Positions 7,718-16,860 of a DNA stretch of 64,000 nt are shown one piece after another. The notes beneath the pieces were generated by a model. That model did not search any database. It was not told the DNA's origin and worked only from the letters and a program-made list of their open reading frames with translations. A program made the translations under genes and the position numbers. The stretch comes from Campylobacterales bacterium (lineage in GTDB: Bacteria > Campylobacterota > Campylobacteria > Campylobacterales > Sulfurimonadaceae): positions 1-64,000 of the forward strand of contig JAFGVE010000005.1 of the NCBI GenBank assembly GCA_016938175.1. The letters run 5' to 3'. Within the stretch, counting starts at the first letter, position 1. Each line of letters begins with the position of its first letter.

Positions 7718-9227
7718 GTCCTAAACCGATACGTATTGCTTCATCAAGTGAAGTCTCTCCCTTGAGTAGCATCTCTTTTAGTTGCATTGCAATTGTTTTT
7801 AAACCTTGTGCTTCAAGTGCAGTTTTAATAGTATGTTCATCTGTAGTAGTCTTTAACAACTCTTTGACAGTGTCATTCATCACAAGTAATTCACCAATAG
7901 AGCGACGCCCAGAAAAACCGCTATATCCACATACCTTACAACCACAAGCCTTATATATCTTTGCATCTCTTGCTATGCCATAGTCATCTGCGAAGTTCTC
8001 AGCGAGTTCATCTTCCTCTTTACACTCTTCACATAAAACGCGTACTAAACGTTGCGCTAGAATACCAAGTAATGAAGAGCTAATGAGAAATGGTTCAACG
8101 TGCATATCTGCCAAACGTGAGATTGTTGCTGCAGCTGAGTTTGTATGCAGAGTTGAAAACACCAAGTGTCCAGTAAGTGCCGCACGCACAGCAATGGCTG
8201 CGGTCTCTTCATCACGAATCTCCCCTATCATAATAACATCAGGGTCTTGACGAAGAATAGAGCGAAGTGCAGAGGCAAAAGTAAGCCCTACTTTCTCATT
8301 GACTTGAATCTGTGCAATATTATCTGACTTATACTCAACAGGATCTTCAACAGTTATCAGATTTTTATGTGGCTCTTCAACCTCGCGTAAAAATGAGTGT
8401 AGAGATGTTGTCTTACCACTTCCTGTCGGACCCGTTACTAAAATAATCCCATGTGAAGAGCGAAGGAGGCGTTTGACATCTCCTATAACCGTGTCATTAA
8501 AGCCCAGCTCATTTATCTGTGGAATTTGTGAACTCTGCATCAAAAGACGCATAACCACACGCTCACCATAAAATGTAGGCAAAATAGAGACACGGATGTC
8601 GAGTACTTCACCTGCTATTTTTATCTGCGTACGTCCATCTTGAGGAATACGTTTTTCTGAAATATCAAGATTAGAGATAACCTTAATACGGCTAACTATG
8701 AGTGCAACAACCTTTTTATCTAAGTCAGCATTTTTCGTAAGCATCCCATCTATACGAAAACGAACCTCGCCTTTTTTCTCTTGCACTTCAATGTGAATAT
8801 CCGAAGCACGTTTTTTAACTGCTTGATAAAAAAGAGCATTTACAAATTTAATAATAGGAGCTGACTCTTCACTTGTAAGAATATCGCTAGAAGTACGTAA
8901 AAAATCTGTAAGAGAAATATCTTCCTCTTCACTTGGAGCATCAGAGTCTTCTCGCATAGTCTCAATTGCTTTATCAGTTCTAAGTTCTAAAAAGCGGTTA
9001 TAAAGGCGCTCATAAGACTCTTCTGTAAGCATATAAAGCGGGTACTCTTGCGGTAATTTTGTATAGTAGTTACTCGCTTGAGCGAAGTGTGTTTCACAAA
9101 CAAAGGCACACACTTCTCCCTCATATTCACTAAAGAGAAGATAGTTTTTAACACTTATGTCAGTTGTTAACTCCTGTGGTTCATAAACCTCAAGTTTTAA
9201 ATTATGAATAGGCTCTAAATCAAACAT
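7710..9227 (-). CDS. gspE: Type II secretion ATPase GspE
   Basis: 505 aa cytoplasmic hexameric ATPase that powers pseudopilus assembly. Walker A GPTGSGKTT is near residue 266, an Asp box is visible in EDPVEY, Walker B is MIGEIRDEETA, and a His box is LVFSTLHTNSA. A tetracysteine zinc motif is present (CEECKEEDE... then CGCKVC), as in GspE/PilB. The N-terminal about 120 residues are a reduced N1E/N2E region that docks on the GspL-like protein. Lies five bases after gspD. Confidence 0.95.
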   Translation of the reverse strand: MFDLEPIHNLKLEVYEPQELTTDISVKNYLLFSEYEGEVCAFVCETHFAQASNYYTKLPQEYPLYMLTEESYERLYNRFLELRTDKAIETMREDSDAPSEEEDISLTDFLRTSSDILTSEESAPIIKFVNALFYQAVKKRASDIHIEVQEKKGEVRFRIDGMLTKNADLDKKVVALIVSRIKVISNLDISEKRIPQDGRTQIKIAGEVLDIRVSILPTFYGERVVMRLLMQSSQIPQINELGFNDTVIGDVKRLLRSSHGIILVTGPTGSGKTTSLHSFLREVEEPHKNLITVEDPVEYKSDNIAQIQVNEKVGLTFASALRSILRQDPDVIMIGEIRDEETAAIAVRAALTGHLVFSTLHTNSAAATISRLADMHVEPFLISSSLLGILAQRLVRVLCEECKEEDELAENFADDYGIARDAKIYKACGCKVCGYSGFSGRRSIGELLVMNDTVKELLKTTTDEHTIKTALEAQGLKTIAMQLKEMLLKGETSLDEAIRIGLGHA

Positions 9228-9232
9228 CTTCT

Positions 9233-11074
9233 CTACTTTGTAGCATCGTTCTCTTCTGTTTGCTTCGCTTCTAAAGCGGCAATTGCTTCTTTACTATACT
9301 CCTCTTGTATCTTTGCAAGTACACCCAAGTCTTTTTGGAGTTGTGAAAGGTTTTCACTCTTATCTACAACATAAGGAGTAAGTATAACAACAAGGTTATC
9401 TTTCTCTTCTGTTGTAGTTGTTGATGAGAATAGATACTCTCCAATAATTGGAATATAACCCAAGATCGGTAACTTACTAACACTATCTCTATCATACACC
9501 TTAACAAGTCCACCAATAATAATACTCTCACCATGACCTAAAATAGCCTGTGTTTTTACCTCTTGCTTAGAAGTCACAGGCTGACCTGTTCCATTATTTG
9601 AACCATCATCCAGAACATTTTCCAAAATCGCTTCTACATCAAGAGTCACCTTATCGTTAGAAGATACACGCGGTTTTATTTTCAGCGTTAAACCAACATC
9701 TTCACGTTTGTAACTACTTGTCAGTGTTCCTGTATTAATAGAATTAGATATAGTTCCAGTCGAGATAGAAATAGTTTTACCAACATAGATAGAAGACTCT
9801 TTATTATTTACACAGAGTATAGAAGGATTTGAGACAGATTTTGAAGCCCCGTTCTCTTCTAAAAAATCCAGAGTTGCACCAAGAGCAAGCGCTTTTCCTG
9901 CATTACTTCCGATACTTCCTAAATGATCAAGTACAGCCGTACTTGCCGCTGCAGTTAAAGCTGAAGAACCAAAGTTCGCACTCATTGCATAAAGCCCAGA
10001 AGCCGTTACTTCACCTGCTGCAAGTCCATACTTCACACCTATACTCGAGCTCTCATTTTGATTTATCTCAACAATTCTTGCTTGTACATATACTTGATAC
10101 TTCTCTTTGTCAAGCTCATCTATAATCTGTTTCACACCCTTTAAAACGGCAGGCTCACCTACAGCGATGATAGCGTTTATCTCCTCACTTGCAGAGACAT
10201 TTGGCTTCATTGCAGGGTCAGCAAATTTCTGCTGAGCGATAATTGCGTTAAGAGTTGTTGCAACTGTCGTTGCATCTGAGTTTTTGAGAGGATATATCTG
10301 TATTCCGTTACTTGTGTGTGCTTCTACATCCATACGTTTTACAAGCTCTTCAATTTTATTGACATTTTTTGCATTTCCAACCACTATAAGACCGTTAATG
10401 TTTTCATCAAAAATAATTTTTATCTGCTCTGATTCTATTTTTGCATTGAATATAGATTTACTAATATCCAAAAGGCGAGTCTGCAGTTTGTTTGCTTCTG
10501 TGTGTTGAATAGGAATAATTTTTACAATCGCTTGATTGTTAGTATCTATATCTTCTATAACACGTTTTACGGTCTCTATATTTTTAGGATAGTCCGTTAT
10601 AAGAATCGTATTGCTCTCTTTCATAGCTATAAGTTTGGCTGTTTTGGAGATAAGATAACGTACTTTTGCAGCTATAACATCTACATTTTCACCCATTACA
10701 GGTATAGTCTGTGTCACCATTAAAGAGCCGTAAATCTTTTTTCCGACACCAACAACAGCGACATTACTCTTTGTTGCCTCAGTAGAGCGGACAACCTCAT
10801 ATATGGAACCGTTTTGAACAAGAGTAAAGCCTTTTGACTCAAGTACAGAGATAAGAATTCCCATAAGTTCATCATCATATACTGGTGTCGTACTTACGAA
10901 GTTAACAGTTCCACTGACTTTATTGTTTACAAGAATATTTTTCTTCGTTACCTTAGAGATAAGTTTTATAAAGTCTTCTATCTGTAAATCTGCAAAGTTT
11001 ACATTTACCTGTTCTCGTGCTTGTAGAGAAAACGTAAGCAGTAGTAGTAAAAAAAGTTGTTTAGTGAATCTCAT
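9233..11074 (-). CDS. gspD: Type II secretion secretin GspD
   Basis: 613 aa outer-membrane channel. Signal peptide to LQAR, then the N0 domain (VNVNFADLQIEDFIKLISKV), several N-type KH-like repeats (for example NTILITDYPKNIETVKRVIEDID, IQIYPLKNSDATTVA), and the secretin core ending in the signature GHGESIIIGGLVKVYDR and LPILGYIPIIGEYLF. A Lys/Glu-rich tail follows. It overlaps the GspC-like gene by 14 bases. No pilotin is adjacent. Confidence 0.95.
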   Translation of the reverse strand: MRFTKQLFLLLLLTFSLQAREQVNVNFADLQIEDFIKLISKVTKKNILVNNKVSGTVNFVSTTPVYDDELMGILISVLESKGFTLVQNGSIYEVVRSTEATKSNVAVVGVGKKIYGSLMVTQTIPVMGENVDVIAAKVRYLISKTAKLIAMKESNTILITDYPKNIETVKRVIEDIDTNNQAIVKIIPIQHTEANKLQTRLLDISKSIFNAKIESEQIKIIFDENINGLIVVGNAKNVNKIEELVKRMDVEAHTSNGIQIYPLKNSDATTVATTLNAIIAQQKFADPAMKPNVSASEEINAIIAVGEPAVLKGVKQIIDELDKEKYQVYVQARIVEINQNESSSIGVKYGLAAGEVTASGLYAMSANFGSSALTAAASTAVLDHLGSIGSNAGKALALGATLDFLEENGASKSVSNPSILCVNNKESSIYVGKTISISTGTISNSINTGTLTSSYKREDVGLTLKIKPRVSSNDKVTLDVEAILENVLDDGSNNGTGQPVTSKQEVKTQAILGHGESIIIGGLVKVYDRDSVSKLPILGYIPIIGEYLFSSTTTTEEKDNLVVILTPYVVDKSENLSQLQKDLGVLAKIQEEYSKEAIAALEAKQTEENDATK

Positions 11075-11870
11075 AAATTATTTCCTTCTCTTGATTATTT
11101 CTTTGTATTGTAAGTGCAAGTGTCTGTATCTTGTCAATGTCTTTATAGAGATTAAAGACATCATTTAATGATGTAAAAAGAACGTTATTAGCTTTAATAA
11201 TAACATCACCCTTTTGTAAACCCAATGTTGCCATCTTTGACCCCTTTTTTACACGTGTCACACGAAAACCTTTCAACTGTTTTCCATCCATTATTTCCTT
11301 GATTCCTATGTCTTTCCATATGAGTGCGGGATTTTTCGAATAATTGTTGATGTCAGCTCGTGAGACCTCTTTTTGTACAGACTCACCATCATCTACAGGT
11401 TCAACCTCTTGTACACTTGCAAGTACTTTTGTATCCAACTCTGCAAGTGAAAGCTTATACTCTTTAGCATTTCTCGTAAAGATAACCTCATTAAGCTCTA
11501 TAGCTACAAGTTTATACCCTTCGTAACTCTCACCAACTGCGACTATAGCCGTCTCATTTTTATTAGATTTTTTTGAGATAATGACGAAACCACTGTGATG
11601 ATTTCCATAAAGCCCTTTGAGTATCAGGTTATCAATATTCATAGCAGTAACACTCTCCTGTATAGGTGTTGCGATGCTCTTTTTAACAGGAAGCATGTTT
11701 TCAAATGAAACTCTCTGATATTTTGGCTGGTACGAGTTTTTCGCATTCAACTCAACTCCTTCACTAGGTAGGTACCACCAAATTACAAGTGAAATCACTT
11801 TTGTAATAAGCAGTAAAGTAAGAAGTGTTGTTGCAATTGAAATGAGTTTTACATTAGAGAGCTTTTGCAT
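11061..11870 (-). CDS. gspC: Type II secretion inner-membrane protein GspC, with PDZ domain
   Basis: 269 aa. One N-terminal membrane helix (VKLISIATTLLTLLLITKVI), a central homology region (LILKGLYGNHHSGFVIISKK) and a C-terminal PDZ domain (FRVTRVKKGSKMATLGLQKG, then DVIIKANN) match GspC, which links the inner-membrane platform to the secretin and helps select substrate. The chosen start has GGGGAG seven bases upstream; the alternative start five codons earlier contains that ribosome site. Overlaps the upstream gene by 17 bases. Confidence 0.85.
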   Translation of the reverse strand: MQKLSNVKLISIATTLLTLLLITKVISLVIWWYLPSEGVELNAKNSYQPKYQRVSFENMLPVKKSIATPIQESVTAMNIDNLILKGLYGNHHSGFVIISKKSNKNETAIVAVGESYEGYKLVAIELNEVIFTRNAKEYKLSLAELDTKVLASVQEVEPVDDGESVQKEVSRADINNYSKNPALIWKDIGIKEIMDGKQLKGFRVTRVKKGSKMATLGLQKGDVIIKANNVLFTSLNDVFNLYKDIDKIQTLALTIQRNNQEKEIIYEIH

Positions 11871-12384
11871 ATGTATACTCCCCATTTTCAGCTTTTTGGA
11901 ACATTCTCATAATACTTTTATACTCTTTAAGCATTTTGTCTGTAGGTTCTAAAGTGACAAAAACCTTTCTCTCTACCAAGTCAAAAACCAGCTTTGCTTC
12001 TCCAAACTCTCCCCTAGCTTCACCGACCACGTTTAAAGGATTAATGAGAGAATAGACTACGGATAGATGTTCTATCTGCGTTGGAACATAACTTTGAAGC
12101 ACCTCAGAAATCTCTATACTTTCAAGTTCTACTCTATTGTAAAGAAGCAAGAGAGTAACCTCTGCACTCTTTGCATGTACGCTCTCTACACCTTTTGCTG
12201 AAATGTCTAGGTTATGTAACTGTAAAGAGAGTAGGCTCTCTTCTCTTAGCTCATTGGAAATGACAACATCAAACTTTTTCAGCTCCCCTTCAAAAAGGAA
12301 GTACACACTCTCTTTTGGTACAAAAAGCAATAAAGAAAAAATGAAAAAGAGAAGATATGCAAAAAACTTTCCTATTTTTACCAT
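11854..12384 (-). CDS. Type II secretion protein, GspN-like
   Basis: 176 aa with one N-terminal membrane helix (FFAYLLFFIFSLLLFVP) and a beta-rich periplasmic part with alternating hydrophobic residues (SLQLHNLDISAKGVESVHA). GspN of other systems has this architecture, although this one is short (GspN is usually about 250). The position between the GspM-like and GspC genes supports the assignment. An AsmA-like or wholly lineage-specific component is an alternative. Overlaps both neighbours. Confidence 0.55.
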   Translation of the reverse strand: MVKIGKFFAYLLFFIFSLLLFVPKESVYFLFEGELKKFDVVISNELREESLLSLQLHNLDISAKGVESVHAKSAEVTLLLLYNRVELESIEISEVLQSYVPTQIEHLSVVYSLINPLNVVGEARGEFGEAKLVFDLVERKVFVTLEPTDKMLKEYKSIMRMFQKAENGEYTYAKAL

Positions 12385-12785
12385 GCTATCTCCATCTCCA
12401 GCGAAGCTGCATCATCTGAAAGTTTTTTAATTCGTAGCTGTACTACGTTATAAGAACCATTCATAATTTTACTCATAAAGGCGTTTAAAGCTTTTAAGTC
12501 TACTGTTTTTGCGCTAAGACTCCAAGAGTTTTTTCCTTTTGTGAGTGCAATATTTGCACTCTTTAACGAACCCTGTGCAACTAATCTTTTCAAAGAGTTT
12601 TCTAAACGTTTCTTATCGCCATATACATCCTTAAGCGAACTAAGCTCAACTGCAAGCTGTTCACTCTCAACATATGCTGCTTTCTCCTCTATGAGTTCCT
12701 CTTTAAGTGTATGCAGCGTAAAAAAGAGATAGAGTAAAACTACAACTAAAAGTGCACCTATATGTAATGGATTTACTTGATTCAT
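12378..12785 (-). CDS. Type II secretion protein, GspM-like
   Basis: 135 aa. A short cytoplasmic tail, one membrane helix (IGALLVVVLLYLFFTL), a coiled-coil stretch (TLKEELIEEKAAYVESEQLA) and a small ferredoxin-like periplasmic domain ending VQLRIKKLSDDAASLEMEIA. This is the GspM/PilO layout. It overlaps the GspL-like gene by four bases. GspM partners GspL in the inner-membrane platform. Confidence 0.75.
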   Translation of the reverse strand: MNQVNPLHIGALLVVVLLYLFFTLHTLKEELIEEKAAYVESEQLAVELSSLKDVYGDKKRLENSLKRLVAQGSLKSANIALTKGKNSWSLSAKTVDLKALNAFMSKIMNGSYNVVQLRIKKLSDDAASLEMEIAW

Positions 12786-13720
12786 AGACTCATCTCCACT
12801 CGCATATCACTTCCTTGCAGAGTCTCTTTAAAATTTATGCCTTTTTCTTTGAGGATTTTAGCTATCTCTAGCTCTCTTAGCTTTGTTACTCCAGAGAGCA
12901 GTACGCTTAAAGAGGAGTTTTTATACTCTACAAGTTCTATTTTTTCCTCTTTTTTTAAAGAAAGAGACAAGAATGCACCGACAGACTCTCGAAGCCCTTT
13001 TTGCTTTTTATGAATCTTCATATACTTGTCCAAAGTAGAACGGTTTTGCATCATTGTCGCTTGGAGTTTATACTCACTAAAGAGCTCTTCCTTAGCAAAA
13101 ACAATCTCATCTTTTTTTACTGCTGTTATATATACTTCAATACTGATAATAGCTATAAGAACCACAAGTACAGTAGCAATTTTATAGGTTGCACCTCTGT
13201 TGACGATATGTCCGAACTGTTGTAGTTTTATTGTGTGTGTAGAGAGTTTGAGACTCTCCAAGTCCAAGACTTGTAGCTCTTTTGCCCAAGTTCGAGGGAG
13301 TAAAACAACCAAAGAGTCTTTGACCTGTAGTGCTTGTGTCTCATTTATGCCAACTGTACCCTCAAGCTCACAAAAAATACTCTGTGCAAAATAGACACCC
13401 TCTACATCCGCTAATGCTACTCCTTTTACTTGCAACAACTCGAGTATTTTTTTATCTTCATAAGCGAACAGATAAAACTCTTCACCACTTTTGTAAGCCG
13501 AGTAAGAATAATCCCCTTCTAAAAGTATCTCTTCAAATATAGACGGAAGAAGTGATTTCGCTTCTCGTACACTCTTTACTGGGAGCTTCATTTTTTTAAC
13601 CCAATAGAGTGAAGGCGAGAGAATGATAGAGAGCTTTTGTGACTGATCATACTCTTCGATCTCTCTGTTCACAGGATCTAAAAAGACTCTTTTTGTTTCG
13701 CGTTTAAATTTCGTAAACAA
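12782..13720 (-). CDS. Type II secretion protein, GspL-like
   Basis: 312 aa bitopic protein. A cytoplasmic actin-like part (about residues 1-180, with SIILSPSLYWVKKMKLP and SLLPSIFEEILLEGDYSYS) would bind GspE. A membrane helix (TYKIATVLVVLIAIISIEVY) and a periplasmic coiled coil plus ferredoxin-like domain follow. It overlaps gspK by 17 bases. Sequence is divergent, but topology and place leave little doubt. Confidence 0.8.
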   Translation of the reverse strand: MFTKFKRETKRVFLDPVNREIEEYDQSQKLSIILSPSLYWVKKMKLPVKSVREAKSLLPSIFEEILLEGDYSYSAYKSGEEFYLFAYEDKKILELLQVKGVALADVEGVYFAQSIFCELEGTVGINETQALQVKDSLVVLLPRTWAKELQVLDLESLKLSTHTIKLQQFGHIVNRGATYKIATVLVVLIAIISIEVYITAVKKDEIVFAKEELFSEYKLQATMMQNRSTLDKYMKIHKKQKGLRESVGAFLSLSLKKEEKIELVEYKNSSLSVLLSGVTKLRELEIAKILKEKGINFKETLQGSDMRVEMSL

Positions 13721-14606
13721 AGTTACTTCCCTTCTTCTTTTTTATGTCATATTCAAAATTTATATAAGCTTTTTGCTGCTCTTGAGAAATCTCTAACTCA
13801 ACAAAAAGTATTGGCTCAAAAAAACTTGTAGTAAACCTATCGAGCTTTTCAAGCTCTGTAGTATCAAGTCCCAAAGACTCCTTATTTTCATAACTCCCTG
13901 CGTTTTGTGCCAAAGACTCAGCTCTTTGTGGAGTTGTACTTAAAAGTAACTCCCACGTAAGAGCTGTTGCAAAGTTTAAGTCTATAGTCGTATTCGCATC
14001 GCCTCCAAAATAAAACAACTCTTCAAAAGCAAGAGACTCCACAGCGTTGTCATTAAACTCTTGTGCATAAAAACTATTGAAGCTTTTAAAATGCTCCTTG
14101 GAAGTTATATAGTCTCTAAAAAGATACGGAGATTGCTCAAAAATGCGACTATTATAGCTTGCATCGGCTTTAATGCCACCCATACCATCAAGGAGTATAT
14201 CCACATACTGATTATTCACTCCCTTAGCACCCATAAACTCTCTTAAAGCTTCCACTCCTTTGGTATTTAAAGAGTTTGGGTTGAGTTTTGCTCTTGCACT
14301 ACTCAACTTTAAAACAACATCTAAACCTGCAACTTCAATAGGTATAAATGAAGCTTGTGAAAGTAAAACAAAAAGCTCCGTCGAGGAGTTTGCATCGCCA
14401 ACACGTGCCACATCGGGAGAATTTTGTAAAATGTGTAATATATCTTCAAGTACCATGGAACTTTGATACATGAAATTTTCATCTTTGAGCATATTTGAAG
14501 TGAGGTTTATCTGCTTAAGCCCAAAACCCAAAGCCACAGTAATCACCATCACAAAAACTAATGTTATAAAAAGGGCTATAGCATTTTTAGCTTGTAAAAC
14601 TCTCAT
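13704..14606 (-). CDS. gspK: Type II secretion minor pseudopilin GspK
   Basis: 300 aa, the large pseudopilin. The N-terminus NAIALFITLVFVMVITVALG is the packing helix without the usual Glu at +5, which is normal for GspK, with Ala at the presumed -1. The periplasmic part includes a GspK-like helical insert (LNPNSLNTKGVEALREFM) and a second SAM-like segment (DLNFATALTWELLLST). It forms the pseudopilus tip with GspI and GspJ. Stops/starts abut gspF at one base. Confidence 0.85.
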   Translation of the reverse strand: MRVLQAKNAIALFITLVFVMVITVALGFGLKQINLTSNMLKDENFMYQSSMVLEDILHILQNSPDVARVGDANSSTELFVLLSQASFIPIEVAGLDVVLKLSSARAKLNPNSLNTKGVEALREFMGAKGVNNQYVDILLDGMGGIKADASYNSRIFEQSPYLFRDYITSKEHFKSFNSFYAQEFNDNAVESLAFEELFYFGGDANTTIDLNFATALTWELLLSTTPQRAESLAQNAGSYENKESLGLDTTELEKLDRFTTSFFEPILFVELEISQEQQKAYINFEYDIKKKKGSNFVYEI

Positions 14607-15820
14607 TATCTCACGCTCATTGAAAAAATAGGAAGTAACATCGCTGCAACTATAAAGCCTATACTTCCACCTACAAAGAGCATAAGTGCAGGTTCTAAAA
14701 GTGTTAGTAGGACAGAAATTTTGTCACGATTTTCTTCAAAATAAAGTTCAGAAACATTCGTTAAAACACTCTCTACCTGCGATGTCTCTTCCCCCAATGC
14801 AATAGACTGAATAAAAGCATTGTCAATCTGTGTTTTAGACTCCAAAAGTGCCTTTGAAAGCAGTTTTCCTTCAACAACTTTTTTACTTGCATCTACAAAA
14901 AGCTCTTTAATAACTCGGTTATTTAAGATATTTGCACTCAAGTTTATCGTCTGTACAAAAGGAACTCCTGAACGTGTTAGCAAAGAGGCAATATATGCAA
15001 AACGAGCGAGTTCGCTTTTCAGTGCAATAGCACCAAAAAGCGGCAAAGAGAGTACAAATTTATCTACCATGTATGCAAAACTATAGACTCTCTTTTTTAA
15101 GAAAATAAAAATAGCTACAAAACCAAAAATAATTCCCAAAAGCACTTGGAAATTATTTGAAAAAAACTCTCCTGCTGCTATAACAAATTGCGTTGCAAGT
15201 GGCAATTCTTGATCCATACTCTCAAAAATTCCAGTAATTTGCGGTACAACAAAGGTAAGCATAAAAGCAATCATAAGCAATGAGACAATTATCATAAAAG
15301 AGGGATAAGCAAAAGCACCTTTTATCTCTTTGTGAATTCTATCCTGCTCTTTTAAAAAACGTGAGAGCTCTAGAAGTACCTCATCAAGTATACCACCGCT
15401 TTCACTCACTTTTATGGACTCTTTATAAAAGGCAGGAAGTGTCACGACACTTTGTGACTCAAGTGCAGTATAAAAATTTTGTCCTTCGTCGAGATGCGTA
15501 CTCACTGTTGTTAAAAAGAGCTTCATCTTTTTATTTTTTGCATAGTGCGTCTGTACAATTTTTAAAGCAGAAACTATACTAATACCTGAACGTATATACA
15601 TGGAGAGTTCACGTGAGAGTGAGGCTAGCTCTTTGGGAGGAATTTTATACTTTGTTGAAAAGTCAAACTTTTCATAAAAAGCCGGAGTATCTTCCTCTAA
15701 AGAGCGATAAATTATCCCTTGCGCTTTTAATTTACTTCTTGCTTCTTCGATAGAGACCGCTTCGACTCTATCACTCAGCTTTTTTCCTGATTGGTTAATG
15801 CCTTTGTATTTAAAAATCAC
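14606..15820 (-). CDS. gspF: Type II secretion inner-membrane platform protein GspF
   Basis: 404 aa. Two GspF repeats, each a helical cytoplasmic bundle (LASLSRELSMYIRSGISIVS and ELARFAYIASLLTRSGVPFV), and three membrane helices (FMIIVSLLMIAFMLTFVVP, VLLGIIFGFVAIFIFL, ALMLFVGGSIGFIVAAMLLP). The family motif GEETSQVE is present near the end. It converts GspE motion into pseudopilin assembly. Overlaps the next upstream gene by four bases. Confidence 0.95.
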   Translation of the reverse strand: MIFKYKGINQSGKKLSDRVEAVSIEEARSKLKAQGIIYRSLEEDTPAFYEKFDFSTKYKIPPKELASLSRELSMYIRSGISIVSALKIVQTHYAKNKKMKLFLTTVSTHLDEGQNFYTALESQSVVTLPAFYKESIKVSESGGILDEVLLELSRFLKEQDRIHKEIKGAFAYPSFMIIVSLLMIAFMLTFVVPQITGIFESMDQELPLATQFVIAAGEFFSNNFQVLLGIIFGFVAIFIFLKKRVYSFAYMVDKFVLSLPLFGAIALKSELARFAYIASLLTRSGVPFVQTINLSANILNNRVIKELFVDASKKVVEGKLLSKALLESKTQIDNAFIQSIALGEETSQVESVLTNVSELYFEENRDKISVLLTLLEPALMLFVGGSIGFIVAAMLLPIFSMSVR

Positions 15821-16338
15821 TGCATAACCTCTCTTGCAAGCTGCTCTTTTGCCTCTACTAACTCCTCTAGAGAGTTATACTCTTTTACTTTATCAAAATA
15901 GGTCGTATAATCATAAGCTTTGTCATTATAAACAATAAAAACTTGCTCAGATATACCACGTTTATAGAGCAATAAAGAGAAACATACATCCTCTTGAATT
16001 CCCTCTTTATTAAAGTAGACTGCATCAGGAACTTTTTGCGCTCCATAGAGTGTATTGTAACTATACAAAGTCACACTATCGTCAAAAAAGCTTTCAATAC
16101 GTTCCAACTCTTCGCCATCTACCATCACACTACACTCTTGGCAATCATCTAAACACAGAAGCCTTACACTCTTATTCTCTGTATTTAAAAAACTTCCAAG
16201 GTATTCTTTAAGATTTAAAAAATCAGGACTCATTTTTTCTTCATGTACACGTTGCAGTTTAGCAACTGCAAGCGTATATATAAGACCAATAATCACAATG
16301 ACAACCATCAACTCTAGAAGCGAAAAAGCCCTTTTCAA
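15817..16338 (-). CDS. Type II secretion minor pseudopilin, GspH-like
   Basis: 173 aa with a prepilin signal MKRAFSLLELMVVIVIIGLI (Ala at -1, Glu at +5). The periplasmic domain has a CLDDCQEC cluster of three cysteines, unusual for a pseudopilin and possibly disulfide-forming. Position right after gspG suggests GspH. The subunit letter is inferred. Confidence 0.75.
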   Translation of the reverse strand: MKRAFSLLELMVVIVIIGLIYTLAVAKLQRVHEEKMSPDFLNLKEYLGSFLNTENKSVRLLCLDDCQECSVMVDGEELERIESFFDDSVTLYSYNTLYGAQKVPDAVYFNKEGIQEDVCFSLLLYKRGISEQVFIVYNDKAYDYTTYFDKVKEYNSLEELVEAKEQLAREVMQ

Positions 16339-16344
16339 AAATGC

Positions 16345-16746
16345 CTACTTACACTCACTCAGTTTAATATCTTTAGCCTCATCTTTACCGCCCTCTTTTT
16401 TGTCGGCTCCTAAAGAGATTAACTCTATTTTTCCATCATTGTTAATATAAATAAACTCTTGACCCCATGAGTCTTTTGGCATTTTTCCATCTTTAAAATA
16501 AGAATCATCTTCCACAAGGATAGCTAGTCCCTCTTCAGTCGAAGGATAAATACTGTTTTTAATCTTGTACATATCAAGTGCACCATCATAAATTGACTTC
16601 ATTTGCACACAAACCAAATCACGTTTTGCCTCTTCACCTTTACCTGTTAGACTTGGCATTACCATAGCTGCTAATAGTCCTAAAATAACAATTACAATCA
16701 TCAATTCTATAAGTGAAAACGCCGCTCTTTTTGTTCTTTTTTGCAT
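16345..16746 (-). CDS. gspG: Type II secretion major pseudopilin GspG
   Basis: 133 aa. Prepilin signal AAFSLIELMIVIVILGLLAA, then the GspG-specific MPSLTGKGEEAKRDLV, a long helix with DGALDMYKIKNSIYPSTEEG, and WGQEFIYINNDGKIELISLG followed by an Asp-containing loop (ADKKEGGKDEAKD) where GspG binds calcium. Major shaft subunit, typical length. First gene of the operon; AGAGG precedes the start. Confidence 0.93.
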   Translation of the reverse strand: MQKRTKRAAFSLIELMIVIVILGLLAAMVMPSLTGKGEEAKRDLVCVQMKSIYDGALDMYKIKNSIYPSTEEGLAILVEDDSYFKDGKMPKDSWGQEFIYINNDGKIELISLGADKKEGGKDEAKDIKLSECK

Positions 16747-16777
16747 AATAAAATTACCTCTTTTTATTTGAGTTACA

Positions 16778-16808
16778 ATTATAGTGAAGTTTGGTTACAG
16801 TTTGGTTA
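16778..16808 (-). promoter_or_regulatory. Promoter of the type II secretion operon with direct repeats
   Basis: On the minus strand a perfect -10 TATAAT (16778-16783) is preceded by two direct copies of TAACCAAACT (16788-16797 and 16799-16808) with an 11-base period covering the -35 region. An 11-base period is the usual layout for tandem binding of OmpR/PhoB-type regulators. The start of gspG is 32 bases downstream of the -10. Confidence 0.6.
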
Positions 16809-16825
16809 TAGGAGAAGGTGTAGGG

Positions 16826-16846
16826 GTTCCCACATAATGTGGGAAC
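16826..16846. terminator. Perfect hairpin after the large lipoprotein gene
   Basis: GTTCCCACA-TAA-TGTGGGAAC, nine-base arms, 14 bases beyond the stop of the 1376-aa gene. On the minus strand no T run follows, so it may be a Rho-assisted terminator or mRNA stabiliser that separates the lipoprotein transcript from the secretion operon. Confidence 0.55.
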
Positions 16847-16860
16847 AGTTTAAAAAGTTT

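Noticed and set aside
9829..10125. Plus-strand frame inside gspD
   Set aside because: Leu/His/Gln-rich antisense shadow of the secretin.
16826..16846. Perfect inverted repeat considered as a CRISPR repeat
   Set aside because: A single copy next to a stop codon; it fits a terminator or stabiliser stem.
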